Source: Ilyomonas sp965214235
Lineage (GTDB): Bacteria > Bacteroidota > Bacteroidia > Chitinophagales > Chitinophagaceae
Direction of reading: 5' to 3'
Assembly (NCBI GenBank): GCA_965214235.1
Contig: CBDCBH010000003.1
Coordinates: forward strand, 806,001 to 870,000
Length of the DNA stretch: 64,000 nucleotides
The translations under genes were made by a program, and so were the position numbers. The notes under the pieces were generated by a model, which searched no databases, was not told where the DNA came from, and saw only the letters and a list, made by a program, of their open reading frames with translations. This document shows positions 35,401 to 44,900 of this stretch, in pieces; the stretch's first letter is position 1; each line of letters opens with the position of its first letter.

Positions 35401-36216
35401 AATAAAGTCAGTATAATAAACCAATAGCCGAAGCAGAAAAAGCGAACCAACAAGAAACAAAAAAGCAACTTTGAAATTGTATTTGAGTAATAAACTTCGG
35501 GCAACATAAATAAGAAAAACAACCATTAGCAGCACAATAATAATGTGCAGGCTGGTACTAAAAACACTAGGCTGACTGATGTTTGTATTTTCAATTCGCT
35601 CAATATAAAATAACGGCTTGCCGGTGCTGCTTTTTATGGCGGTTGATTCGAAAGCGTTATCAGATAAACGATACAGTTTATCAATATTATTTACGCCGGC
35701 AAATTGCGAAGGCAAATATTTATTTTCAATGAAGTATTGCCAGTGCAAAGGAATAAGCCCGGCAATGATATAAAGCCTGCCGTTTACTTTCACTTTTTTC
35801 TTCATCAATTCAAACAAACCATTCGGATATTTTACGGTGATGGCGCTATCGGGGAACTTTACATCGTTTGTATTTACTAACATTTGAGATGTGCTCCAAT
35901 AAACAGAAATAGGGTTGCCTATATCGTTAAGCGCATAGGTAAAAATACCTGTTTGGGCGTGTTGCAATTTTGCATCAACAATTGAATCGCGCTTGATGGT
36001 AATACCAATAATAGTTTGCTTATCGGAAGTGATGGTGTTGAAAAAATGCTCTTCGTTTGCAACGTAAGTTTCTAAGCTGTTTCTTACTCCGGCTGGCGAT
36101 AAATTATAATTTCTTACGGCAAAATAAATGATCGATAAAATGAACAGCAAGGCAATAGCAATTAATAAATTGCGATGCCTTAGTATGTTTAGTTTTATCA
36201 GCCTTGCCAGCAGCAT
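32482..36216 (-). CDS. large multi-pass sensor histidine kinase (NtrY-like)
   Basis: This is a 1244-residue inner-membrane kinase. One helix near residues 14-32 is followed by a periplasmic region, then a block of about seven helices between roughly 222 and 475. A second extracytoplasmic region follows (to about 710), then two more helices flanking a third sensor region, a membrane helix near 940, and a HAMP segment. The HisKA domain has the phospho-acceptor His1033 (QVAHEIKNPLTPMK), and the ATPase has the N box (NLLKNAGEA), DNGTG and GTGLGL. The HEIKNPLTPMK wording is the NtrY type. No response regulator is adjacent. The start codon directly follows the mazG stop with no spacer. Confidence 0.9.
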   Translation of the reverse strand: MLLARLIKLNILRHRNLLIAIALLFILSIIYFAVRNYNLSPAGVRNSLETYVANEEHFFNTITSDKQTIIGITIKRDSIVDAKLQHAQTGIFTYALNDIGNPISVYWSTSQMLVNTNDVKFPDSAITVKYPNGLFELMKKKVKVNGRLYIIAGLIPLHWQYFIENKYLPSQFAGVNNIDKLYRLSDNAFESTAIKSSTGKPLFYIERIENTNISQPSVFSTSLHIIIVLLMVVFLIYVARSLLLKYNFKVAFLFLVGSLFLLRLLVYYTDFIVFSNFTISSKMLLGASVSSSDFLISTIFVFVLVAFLFFFQRRIVYPPKYNAAVAVVSLCFLAVITNVACNIIEALLFTLHGSFDVTNFFKLSIFTVVGFIILVFIILTFYYISWLCIIAAYKAGFSLPVIIATVAAAGLLVLSFQLQQPTSLIKLGALLWLIGYLVLLHARQQDRLISLFESSFFLLWIIVFAVSVSFLLVELKKKVDLEQRKELAEKFARQSDPYSENVLRVAVAGFSDTFLQKNYKRFYDEDANRYLKDSLVNADFSGYLNKFDTRIYAFDKAGQSLYNDDETSYSVIDNVIRNSVIRYRNKNSAGLSFFKDNSNAYSYIFRKDIALPDSGLVAHVVVVAKPKRYKTDALYPELFRQAGDIQTETDNYLFAVYEDNDLTNFSAGYPFADTLLQNQIPKKQFEENIVGTYSEVWYKASNNKVIILVKKNLSSAEFLTLFALLFISLILFTCLIEIAAFFMQQKSLPHSFGQLFSFNVRTQVQATIILLSFFSFVVIGFITIRFFIDRFNNSTQEKLVKTIQVITNEVQNATRSQLIFSNWDAIGTNTDIDRKIVEIASLNNTDINLYDVSGDLKLSTQPYIYNRQILSNKMQPMAYNMLKNKHSILYFQDEYIKSFPFVSMYAPIKNDNDETIAYLNIPYLNSEMEVNQEVSNLLVTLINLNAVIFVFAGVVAIFLTRSITSSLVQIGNKMRDFHFGGKIEKIEWKRNDEISVLVTTFNQMVERLEESAAALARSERNGAWQEMARQVAHEIKNPLTPMKLSAQYLQKAINSNALNVKELALTMSSTLIEQTDQLAKIAGDFAQFANINQATPEVMNLSHLLESLCLLHTTGSDAVIQYEKPYEDYIIQADKTQMSRLFTNLLKNAGEAHNSNNNEALTIVINQRLKSNCVQVSISDNGTGISADKLAHIFEPNFTTKSSGTGLGLAICKRITENAGGKIWFHTIEGKGTTFYVELALVNN

Positions 36217-37014
36217 TTATTGTTCTGTTTTGTTTTGTTTTATTGCATTCCAGATGTCATCCATTTGGGCGAGCGTCATTTCATTCAAATTCTTTCCTTT
36301 TTCTTTTGCTGCAATTTCCATTTGCTGAAAGCGTTTCATAAACTTTTTATTTGTTTTTTCTATCGCTGCTTCCGCATCCACATTTATAAAACGCGCATAA
36401 TTTATCAGACTAAACATTACATCGCCAAACTCTTCTTCTATGTTTGCAGCATCGTTATTTTCTATGGCTTCAGATAGTTCGGCAAGTTCTTCTTCAACCT
36501 TTTTATACACATCATTTTTATTACTCCATTCAAAGCCAACCTGTTTTACTTTTTCCTGTATCCGCTGCGCTTTTACAACAGCAGGCAACGAAGCTGGAAC
36601 GCCCGATAATATTGATACTTTGCCTTCTTTTAATTTTAATTGTTCCCAGTTTCTTTTTACTTCTTCTTCATTATTTACGGTTATATTTCCGTAGATGTGA
36701 GGATGCCGTTTAATGAGTTTATCGCATATCGCTTCAATTACTTCCTGTAAAGTAAACTCATTTTTTTCCGATGCAATTTTTGAATAAAAAACAATATGCA
36801 GCAACACATCGCCAAGCTCTTCCTTTAAGTTATTCCAGTTGTTATTTATAATGGCGTCAGCAAGCTCATAAGCTTCTTCAATGGTTTGCGGGCGTAGTGT
36901 TTGTATGGTTTGTTTTTTATCCCACGGGCATTTTTCGCGCAGCTCATTCATAATGGCAATGAGCCTTTCAAACTCCTTCACTGCTTCCGTATATTGAAAT
37001 CCTGAGTAATTCAT
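36217..37014 (-). CDS. mazG: nucleoside triphosphate pyrophosphohydrolase
   Basis: This 265-residue tandem-domain MazG protein hydrolyses NTPs and dNTPs to monophosphates and can lower ppGpp or remove oxidised nucleotides. Each half shows the EExxE...ExxD metal motif: EEAYELADAI with EELGDVLLH in the first, and EEELAELSEAI with EEFGDVMFS in the second. The segment LREKCPWDKKQT is diagnostic. The stop abuts the start of the large kinase gene, so both are on one transcript. Confidence 0.95.
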   Translation of the reverse strand: MNYSGFQYTEAVKEFERLIAIMNELREKCPWDKKQTIQTLRPQTIEEAYELADAIINNNWNNLKEELGDVLLHIVFYSKIASEKNEFTLQEVIEAICDKLIKRHPHIYGNITVNNEEEVKRNWEQLKLKEGKVSILSGVPASLPAVVKAQRIQEKVKQVGFEWSNKNDVYKKVEEELAELSEAIENNDAANIEEEFGDVMFSLINYARFINVDAEAAIEKTNKKFMKRFQQMEIAAKEKGKNLNEMTLAQMDDIWNAIKQNKTEQ

Positions 37015-37045
37015 TTGTTTGTTATTTCAGTTTGAAAAATATTCC

Positions 37046-38155
37046 TCACACCATAAGCATGGTAAACAAAGCCAGCAATACAAATAAGCAGATCATAACA
37101 AAGAAAGCCGCTCCATTCAGTAATATCCATTTCAAAATGGTTTTTATTCTTCCCTGCCCATAAAACGTACGCATAGCTTTGTAAGTATAAAAAATGGCGT
37201 ATAAAGAAACCGCATAAATAACATATTGCAACCAGCTTAGATAAGGTAGCTTGTCAATCTTACCAATTAATAACATAAGAAAGATAAAAATAAAAACGGC
37301 GCAGTAGAGATGTACTGTATAAATGATATGATTGGCATAGAAAAACTGCTTTCGCCTTACATACAAAAGCTGAAGGAGAAGTGCAAAAATGGGCAAAGAA
37401 ATAAAAAGCATTTGCGGAAAATGATGTAAAAAACTTTCTGTAACGGCAGTGAGCATTTCCTTTTTATTTTCACGAAACCTATTTTCCAAATCAAGTCCTT
37501 TGTGGTAAACCTTTTGTGTTAGCCAGCTATCTTTCAATTTAACGGGTAAGGTTTTTTGAATGCTGTCATATTCTCTCAAAGATGTGTAAGTATCGTTGTT
37601 AAGCATTGAACCGGACATCCTGTCTTCCATTATCCGGCTCTTTTGGGTGCTATCTTTTTTCAGTATCTCGATATCAACATTCACTTTACGCAAGCTTTTT
37701 TCAATTCTTGTTTTTGTCCAGGCCGGCACAGCTGTATCTTGAAAGGCACTTTGCAAACCGGCTTTTTCTTCCTGAAGTTCCCGTAAAAGCACAGCAGTTG
37801 TTTTCTCCTTTTTATCAGCTTCGGATAAGTCGATGGGTATTTTATAAACAGTAAGAAAAAACAGAAAAAAAATGGCAGAAATAAAAACATACATTTTTAT
37901 AGGGTTGAGATATGAAGCGCGCCTGCCGCGCACATACTCGTAAGTAAGAAATCCGGGCTCGAACAAAAGGTATTTTGCCGTGCTGAAAAACATGCCATCG
38001 AAGTGAAAAATATCGCCCACAAAATGCCCGGCAAGATGCCCGAAGGTTTCGTGCGTTTCAATATTTTCCTGTCCGCAAACCTGGCAGTATCTACCCGCTA
38101 CGATAGCATTACAATTCAAACAATTTTTTTCTTTCCGTTCTTTAGCGTGCGACAA
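37046..38155 (-). CDS. DUF3667 membrane protein with zinc ribbon
   Basis: This 369-residue protein begins with a CxNC...CxVCGQ zinc ribbon (CLNCNAIVAGRYCQVCGQ), then the DUF3667 block (HLAGHFVGDIFHFDG, YEYVRGRRASYLNPIKMYVF). A membrane helix near 93-110 is followed by a long charged cytoplasmic or periplasmic helical region (about 120-230) and three to four C-terminal helices. The family is almost restricted to Bacteroidota and has no known function. It is a single gene between mazG and the beta-helix genes. Confidence 0.88.
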   Translation of the reverse strand: MSHAKERKEKNCLNCNAIVAGRYCQVCGQENIETHETFGHLAGHFVGDIFHFDGMFFSTAKYLLFEPGFLTYEYVRGRRASYLNPIKMYVFISAIFFLFFLTVYKIPIDLSEADKKEKTTAVLLRELQEEKAGLQSAFQDTAVPAWTKTRIEKSLRKVNVDIEILKKDSTQKSRIMEDRMSGSMLNNDTYTSLREYDSIQKTLPVKLKDSWLTQKVYHKGLDLENRFRENKKEMLTAVTESFLHHFPQMLFISLPIFALLLQLLYVRRKQFFYANHIIYTVHLYCAVFIFIFLMLLIGKIDKLPYLSWLQYVIYAVSLYAIFYTYKAMRTFYGQGRIKTILKWILLNGAAFFVMICLFVLLALFTMLMV

Positions 38156-38306
38156 AACAAAATGTTTTTATAAGGTGAAAATATTACAATTCATCACACG
38201 CCGTAGTGTTTTATCTTTTCTATTAATTGAAGAAAGAAGGCTTTACAAAAGTGAATAAAAACAAACCCTTTTTTTCGTTTGTTTTTATTCGTTTTTCAAT
38301 AAAAAA

Positions 38307-38342
38307 AACAGCCGGTAATGAGCGAACTCACTACCAGCTGTT
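38307..38342 (-). terminator. terminator after first beta-helix gene
   Basis: A 14-bp stem with two mismatches (38307-38322 against 38327-38342, loop CGAA) and an A-run on the forward left side that gives a T-run on the minus strand. Confidence 0.75.
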
Positions 38343-38365
38343 TGTTGTTAATTAGAAAACCGTTT

Positions 38366-41300
38366 TTATTCTTTCAGGAATTTTCTGCTGATAACTTGTT
38401 CATCAGAAGTAAAGCTTAGTATGTACATTCCACTGGTAAGCGTTGATACATCAATGTCAATCTTTTTAAGATTATAAGATGACATCGGCGCTGTTTTTAC
38501 AACTACACCAGCCATATTGCTAATGATAATTTCTTTACCAAGATGAGTGTCGTAATCGTTCAATTCATTGAAGAAAACATGCACTTTATCACGGGCAGGA
38601 TTTGGATTGATTTTAAAGCCTATGTTGTTAATCAATACCGTTTTGCTGATGGCATACTCGCCTTTTTCATCGTACTGCGTGATGCGGTAATAATTCTTAC
38701 CGTTGGATGGGTTCAAATCATTGTACTCATAGCTTACAGAAGAACCGTTTGTTTTTACTGAAGCGGTGCCAATGGTTGCGAAATTAATAGCATCGGTTGA
38801 GTGTTGCACTTCGTAACGAACGGCGTTAGTTTTTTGATTATTTACCTGCCAGGTTAAGCTGGTTGTTGATAAATCGTTCATTGCGTTTGCATTTACCAAA
38901 TTACCTTTTACACTGATGGCTTGTGTTGCCACAGAATTTGTTGAGCTTTGTGATGTTTGTTTAAACAACACTAAAGAAGAAAAAGGCTTTAATGTAACTG
39001 TGCCGGTGTATGTGGCGCCTTTTGCATCCATATAGTTACCGTTCAATGTGAAGTTTTTGGTTGTACTGCCCGGGTTATATTGAAACACGATGTAATCGTC
39101 AGGATTGGTTTGTGTGATGGTTGCCTGTTGTAACATTACGTTGTCAAGCAAAACCGCACCCGTAGGCTGAACAATGTCCATTTCAATAAACACAGGTCCG
39201 CTCATAGTTGGTGTAAAACCTAACTGTACGTTCTGTGCTGTAGTGGGTACAGGTACTTTTGTTGATGTGCTCATCGGCCCGTAAGGTGCTGAACCCTGAC
39301 GCAGGTAAACTGTCATTGAACTGCCTGCCGCTGCTCCCTGCACGGTGAAGGAAAGCAGATAGCCCTGACCTGCTGTAACTGAACTGCTGGTGTTTAGAGT
39401 TGTATAAAAACCATTAGATGATGAATAATTGGTTGATGACAACTGCACCGTACCGCCTGTTAATTGGTTGGGCAGCCATGACACTGTGCCGTTGCCGATA
39501 GGTGACCATACGCCTACATAGTTGGCGTTGGTATTGAAGCTTCCGTTGGAAAACAAATTCACACCTGTAGCATTGCTTGATGTAAACGATGGTATCGCGC
39601 CGGGTGATGAATGGGAATTGCCGTCAAGACCAAACTTTGACTGCCAGGTAGCCAGCGTTTCGTAAGACGTAACATAACTGCCCGATGTGCCTACTTGGTA
39701 CAAATCGTAAAACATGTAGCTGGTGTCAACGGGACGGCAGTAATAGTTGTTGTTCTGATTGCCTATCTGCGACAGGTCGTTGTTACCGGTATAGCTTTCC
39801 ATGCGGCTTGTCAGTTGGGTAGCTGTCTTTGCAAACATGATGTTGTTCTGAACCGTTACGTTGCTTACCGGGTTAATCTGGCGCACAAAAAGGAACTGCT
39901 CCTTGCCGTTGTTGTACAAGGTGTTATTGGATATGTTGGTAAAGTAAGAGTTGTGATTGAAGATGCCGGTCTGACCGCAGTTGGCTACCGTGTTGTTCAT
40001 CACCGCGGTATGGTTGGTATTGTCGTCAAGATAGATGCCTTGTGTGGCAATGTAAGTAGTGTCATCGGTGCCGGCCACAGCTCCGATACCGTTAAGAACT
40101 GTGTTGTTTATGATCGCGCGGCTGTTGTACAATGTAGTCTGCGCTGTTCCTTGTCCGGTATAGATGCCACCGCAGTCGTCTATCACAAAGCCAAAGGTGT
40201 TGACGAAGTTGTTTCTGACAACCGCGTAGTCACCTTCAAAGTGAATGCCGTCATAGCCGGTGCTGTCCAATTCAGAATACTGCACAAGGTTATTATTACC
40301 ATTTACATAAATGCCTTCATAGGAAGTATTACCATTCTGTCCCATGCCCGCTATCAAACCTGTATTCGTTATTGTATCGTGCGATATCACTGTGTTTGAA
40401 CATGCCCAATAACAATTGATAGGATCGTTATTCGTATTGCTCATTCTTGAATTTGCAACTCTTAAATAATTTGAGCTTAATGCCTGCACAGCATCAATAC
40501 CAACAAAATTCATATAACAACCATTCAGGCTGATATTATTACTGTTAGTCAAATTGAAAGCATAAGAATTAGCACCTGTAAAAGAAAGGTTATTGAAGGT
40601 GATGTAGTTTTGAAAGCTGATGGTTACCAGCGTCTCTACCGTGCTTGCCTGCACCGTGTAAGCATTCGGGTTGTTATTACTAAAATATATCTGCAGTTTC
40701 GAGCGGCTGTTGTCGTAATACCACTCACCGTTCTGGTCGAGCGTGTTGGTGCTGTTGACAATAAAGAAACCATAGTTATTGTTGATGTTGTTGTACGAGC
40801 CGGAAGCAAAGTTGAGAGTGGTGCCTGAATGAGAAGAGATCGTGCTTCTGTCCAAAGTCCAGCGGTTTTTGCGGATCACCACATCAGCGCCTGTCCAGTT
40901 GGGTGAGGAAGGAAGTTGGCTACTGGCAAGTTGCGTATAGCCGTTGTTGGAGTTGATGGTCAGATAACCGCCGTTAGAGGCATTGCTGTTCGGGTACCTG
41001 CCTATCCCCTGCTGCTGGTTGTTCATCACTACCATTCCTTCCTTTGTACTGGCAACTGTAAGCGGCGCTTCCCAAACATTTGTGCGCGCTTGCGACCAAC
41101 CTGAAAGTGTAGAAAAGCCGGTGATAACAGGCTGGTTGCCCGAACCATAAGAGCTGAAAGTGATAGGCTGGCTGCTGGTACCGGATACCGTTACATTAAT
41201 AGCACCTGTAAACGTATCGCCGCTTTTGAACAGCACCTGGTCGCCCGGTTGCAGGCTCGACATGATGGCGTTTAGCTTACCAATGCTTTGCCACGGAGTG

Positions 41301-41425
41301 GAAGAGCTTTGTGCCTGTGATGCACTTCTTGAATCATTACCTGATGAAGAAGAAAAATAATACGTGGCTGCGTTCACTATCATTGTGATGTGAAGGAGCA
41401 GAATGGGTAAAAAAACCTTTTTCAT
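38366..41425 (-). CDS. secreted parallel beta-helix protein, T9SS substrate (paralog A)
   Basis: This 1019-residue surface or secreted protein has a signal peptide (ending near IVNAATYYF). A right-handed parallel beta-helix covers about residues 30-600; its typical start is SLQPGDQVLFKSGDTFTG and it has many short N/T-rich coils with GIYVNGNNN and HNSYFTNISNNTLYNNG. A carbohydrate-binding-like jelly-roll domain (about 620-770, VWSPIGNGTVSWLP) and a fibronectin-like domain (LTWQVNNQKTNAVRYEVQHS) follow. The end is a type A T9SS sorting signal (INPNPARDKVHVFF to SRKFLKE). The beta-helix is of the pectate-lyase/PbH1 type, but catalytic residues cannot be assigned. The whole protein is a close paralog of the next gene. 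Confidence 0.9.
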   Translation of the reverse strand: MKKVFLPILLLHITMIVNAATYYFSSSSGNDSRSASQAQSSSTPWQSIGKLNAIMSSLQPGDQVLFKSGDTFTGAINVTVSGTSSQPITFSSYGSGNQPVITGFSTLSGWSQARTNVWEAPLTVASTKEGMVVMNNQQQGIGRYPNSNASNGGYLTINSNNGYTQLASSQLPSSPNWTGADVVIRKNRWTLDRSTISSHSGTTLNFASGSYNNINNNYGFFIVNSTNTLDQNGEWYYDNSRSKLQIYFSNNNPNAYTVQASTVETLVTISFQNYITFNNLSFTGANSYAFNLTNSNNISLNGCYMNFVGIDAVQALSSNYLRVANSRMSNTNNDPINCYWACSNTVISHDTITNTGLIAGMGQNGNTSYEGIYVNGNNNLVQYSELDSTGYDGIHFEGDYAVVRNNFVNTFGFVIDDCGGIYTGQGTAQTTLYNSRAIINNTVLNGIGAVAGTDDTTYIATQGIYLDDNTNHTAVMNNTVANCGQTGIFNHNSYFTNISNNTLYNNGKEQFLFVRQINPVSNVTVQNNIMFAKTATQLTSRMESYTGNNDLSQIGNQNNNYYCRPVDTSYMFYDLYQVGTSGSYVTSYETLATWQSKFGLDGNSHSSPGAIPSFTSSNATGVNLFSNGSFNTNANYVGVWSPIGNGTVSWLPNQLTGGTVQLSSTNYSSSNGFYTTLNTSSSVTAGQGYLLSFTVQGAAAGSSMTVYLRQGSAPYGPMSTSTKVPVPTTAQNVQLGFTPTMSGPVFIEMDIVQPTGAVLLDNVMLQQATITQTNPDDYIVFQYNPGSTTKNFTLNGNYMDAKGATYTGTVTLKPFSSLVLFKQTSQSSTNSVATQAISVKGNLVNANAMNDLSTTSLTWQVNNQKTNAVRYEVQHSTDAINFATIGTASVKTNGSSVSYEYNDLNPSNGKNYYRITQYDEKGEYAISKTVLINNIGFKINPNPARDKVHVFFNELNDYDTHLGKEIIISNMAGVVVKTAPMSSYNLKKIDIDVSTLTSGMYILSFTSDEQVISRKFLKE

Positions 41426-41911
41426 AAATGATTATTGTTTGAGTGAAATAGCCTTGGCGGCTATTGATATTGGTTACTGAATTTTATAACAATTTCATTT
41501 GGATACATTGACAATAGTTGTATGTATCGGCAATGAAAAATTAAAAACATCTGCTTTGAAAATGGTTTATGATTTCCATTTTTTCATTTCTCTTTTTTGC
41601 CTGTAACAAGACTGAATTTGATATTGGATTTTTTTGTTACAGGTTGCAAATGTTGTTTGTTTTTATCTATTGGATTTTCGTAAACTCTAAAAATAAAAAA
41701 ACAAAACTTGTACCTGTCATGATGCTATTTATCTAAGTTTAGTAGCTTTAATTCCCTTTTAATCAATCACAATCTGCATTAGGTTTATTTTAATTGAAGG
41801 CTTAAAAATTTTTAAGGCAAAGGGCAAAACAAATAAAAAAGTGTGGGCTGCTTACACGTTTCTTTTTTATTATGCTCTGTTGAAATAATTCAACACCCAC
41901 CATACTATTTC
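41426..41911. other. non-coding spacer between the beta-helix paralogs
   Basis: No gene is seen. The sequence is AT-rich with T-runs, and holds a 10-bp inverted repeat CCTGTAACAA (41600-41609)/TTGTTACAGG (41634-41643). This could be an operator or a terminator for an upstream transcript. The promoter of paralog A must lie here, but no clear -7/-33 pair was found. Confidence 0.5.
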
Positions 41912-41964
41912 AACAAAACAAAAAGAGCATAGTGAAGTCATCACTATGCTCTTTTTGTTTTGTT
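41912..41964 (-). terminator. 24-bp perfect hairpin after beta-helix paralog B
   Basis: AACAAAACAAAAAGAGCATA... (41912-41935) pairs without mismatch with 41941-41964 over 24 bp; the loop is AGTCA. It lies 16 nt downstream of paralog B. T-rich arms on both sides make it a strong terminator in either direction. Confidence 0.85.
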
Positions 41965-41980
41965 ATTATTCTATAAAAAA

Positions 41981-44900
41981 TTACTCTTTAATAAATGTTT
42001 TACTGAACGCTTTTCCGTCGGAGGAAACACTTAAAATGTAAACGCCTCTTTGCAGTGCTGCAACATTAATATCAATCCTGTTCAAATTATCTGTTGATGG
42101 CAACCGCACTGTTTGCACAGTAACACCTGCTGCATTGCGGATAGCCATGTCTTTATCAAGATGATCGGCAGCATTAATCATTTCATCAAAAGATAAATGA
42201 ATAACATCTTTTGCAGGATTCGGATTTATCTTGAACGAGATGTTGTTTACCACTACAATTTTGCTTGTTGAAGAAGCACTGTCTTTGTTGTTATGCTGTG
42301 TAATGCGATAATAATTTTTACCGGCTAATGGTGATGCATCACTGTACTGATAAGTGACAGAAGAGGCATCGTTTGTTTTTACTGTGGCTTTACCAATTGA
42401 AGTAAAATTCTTCGCATCAGATGCTCTTTCAACTTCATAATAAGAAGCGGTACTGTTTTGATTATCTACCTTCCAATTTAGCTTAGTAGCAGCGCTGCTT
42501 ATTGTGCTGTTAGCGCTTGCATCTACTAAATTACCATCAAGTGCAATAGACTGCTGCGCTACAGAATTGGTTGAGCCTCCTGATGTTTGCTGGAATAATA
42601 CAATAGAAGTATAAGGCTGTAGTGTTGTACTGTTAGTGTATTGTTTACCTGTTGCATCCAGGTAAGTACCGCTTGGAATATTTACATTCATATTGCTTGT
42701 ACTTGGATTATAGGCAAAAACAATATAGTCGTCAGGATTGGTTTGTGTGATGGTTGCCTGTTGCAACACTACATTATCAAGTAAAACCGCACCCGTAGGC
42801 TGAACAATGTCCATTTCAATTGACACCGGTCCGCTCACGGTTGGCGTAAAGCCAAACTGTACGTTCTGTGCTGTGGTGGGTATCGGTATCATCGTTGATG
42901 TGCTCATTGGCCCGTAAGGCGCTGACCCCTGCCGCAGGTACACTGTCATCGAACTGCCTGCCGCTGCTCCCTGCAAGTTAAATGTCAGCAAATGACCCGA
43001 TCCTGCTGTAACCGAACTGTTGGTAGTAAGCGTAGTGTAAAATGAATTTGTGGTTGATGAATAATTGCTTGCTGACAACTGCACTTTGCCTCCCGGCAGC
43101 CATGACACCGTGCCATCACCGATGGGTGACCATACGCCTACATTGTCGGCATTGGAAGTGAAGCTTCCGTTGGGAAACAAATTCATACCCGATGCATTGC
43201 TCGATGTAAACGATGGTATCGTGCCGGGTGAAGATTGGGAGTTGCCGTCAAGACCGAACTTTGACTGCCAGGTAGCCAGCGTTTCGTAAGACGTAACATA
43301 ATTGCCTGATGTGCCTACTTCGTACATGTCGTAAAACATGTAGTTATTGTCAATTGGACGACAGTAATAATTATTGTCCTCATTGCCTATCTGCGACAGG
43401 TCGTTGTTACCGGAATAGCTTTCCATGCGGCTGGCTAACTGCGTTGCAGTCTTTGCAAACATGATGTTATTCTGAACTGTTACGCTGCTTACCGGGTTAA
43501 TCTGGCGCACAAAAAGGAACTGCGCCTTACCGTTGTTGTACAGCGTGTTGTTAGAGATGTTGGTAAAGTAAGAATTGTGATTGAAGATACCTGCCTGACC
43601 GCAGTTGGCTACCGTGTTGTTCATCACCGCGGTATGGTTGGTATTGTCGTCAAGATAAACACCCTGCGTTGCAATGTAGGTGGCATTATCAGTGCCGGCT
43701 GTGGCGCCAACGCCGTTAAGAATGATGTTGTAGAGAATGGAGCGGCTGTTGTACACAGTAGTCTGCGCTGTTCCCTGTCCGGTATAGATGCCACCGCAGT
43801 CGTCTACTACAAAGCCAAAGGTGTTGATAAAGTTGTTTCTGACAACATCGTTATCGCCTTCAAAATGGATGCCGTCATAGCCGGTGCTGTCCAGTTCGCA
43901 ATACTGCACCAAGTTGTTGTTGCCATTCACGTAAATGCCTTCGTAAGCAGGTGCATTGCCATTCTGCCCCATGCCCGCTATCAAACCTGTATTACCAATT
44001 TGATCGTTTAGTATTGCTACATTGTTACAACCCCAATAACAATTAATCGCAATGTTATTAGCATTGGCGATGGATGTATTTTGAACTATAAGATAATTAG
44101 AACTCAAAGCCTGCACCCCATCAATACCTATAAAGCTAATGGAAGAATTGATAATAGTAATATTATTGGAATTAGTGAGGTTAAAGGCATAGGAGTTAGC
44201 ACCTGTAAAAGAAATATTGCTGAAGGTGATGTAGTTTTGAAAGCTGATGGTTACCAGCGTCTCTACCGTGCTTGCCTGCACCGTGTAAACATTCGGGTTG
44301 TTATTACTAAAGTACATCTGCAGTTTTGAGCGGCTGTTGTCGTAATACCACTCACCATTCTGGTCGAGCGTGTTGGTGCTGTTAACAATAAAGAAACCGT
44401 AATTATTGGTAATGGTATTGTATGAGCCGGAAGCAAAGTTGAGAGTGGTGCCTGAATGAGAAGAGATCGTGCTTCTGTCCAAAGTCCAGCGGTTTTTGCG
44501 GATCACCACATCAGCGCCTGTCCAGTTAGGTGAGGAAGGAAGCGCAGTACTGGTAAGTTGTGTAGAGCCGTTGTTGGAGTTGATGGTCAGATAACCGCCG
44601 TTAGAGGCATTGCTGTTCGGGTACCTGCCTATCCCCTGCTGCTGGTTGTTCATCACTACCATTCCTTCCGCCCCGTTAGGTTGCCAAAAAGGTGCTTCCC
44701 AAACGTTACCACGCACTTGTGTCCAATTGGCTGCTGAAGAAAACCCGCTAATTACGGGGCTGCTTCCCGAACCATAAGAGCTGAAAGTGATAGGCTGGCC
44801 GCTGGTACCGGATACCGTTACATTAATAGCACCTGTAAACGTATCGCCGCTTTTGAACAGCACCTGGTCGCCCGGTTGCAGGCTCGACATGATGGCGTTC

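Noticed and set aside
39695..40399. Long open frame antisense to the first beta-helix gene (234 codons)
   Set aside because: It mirrors the repetitive coding strand of the beta-helix; the same shadow occurs over the paralog. No domain is recognisable.
41426..41911. Structured RNA or riboswitch upstream of beta-helix paralog A
   Set aside because: Only one 10-bp inverted repeat is visible; no known riboswitch core could be recognised.
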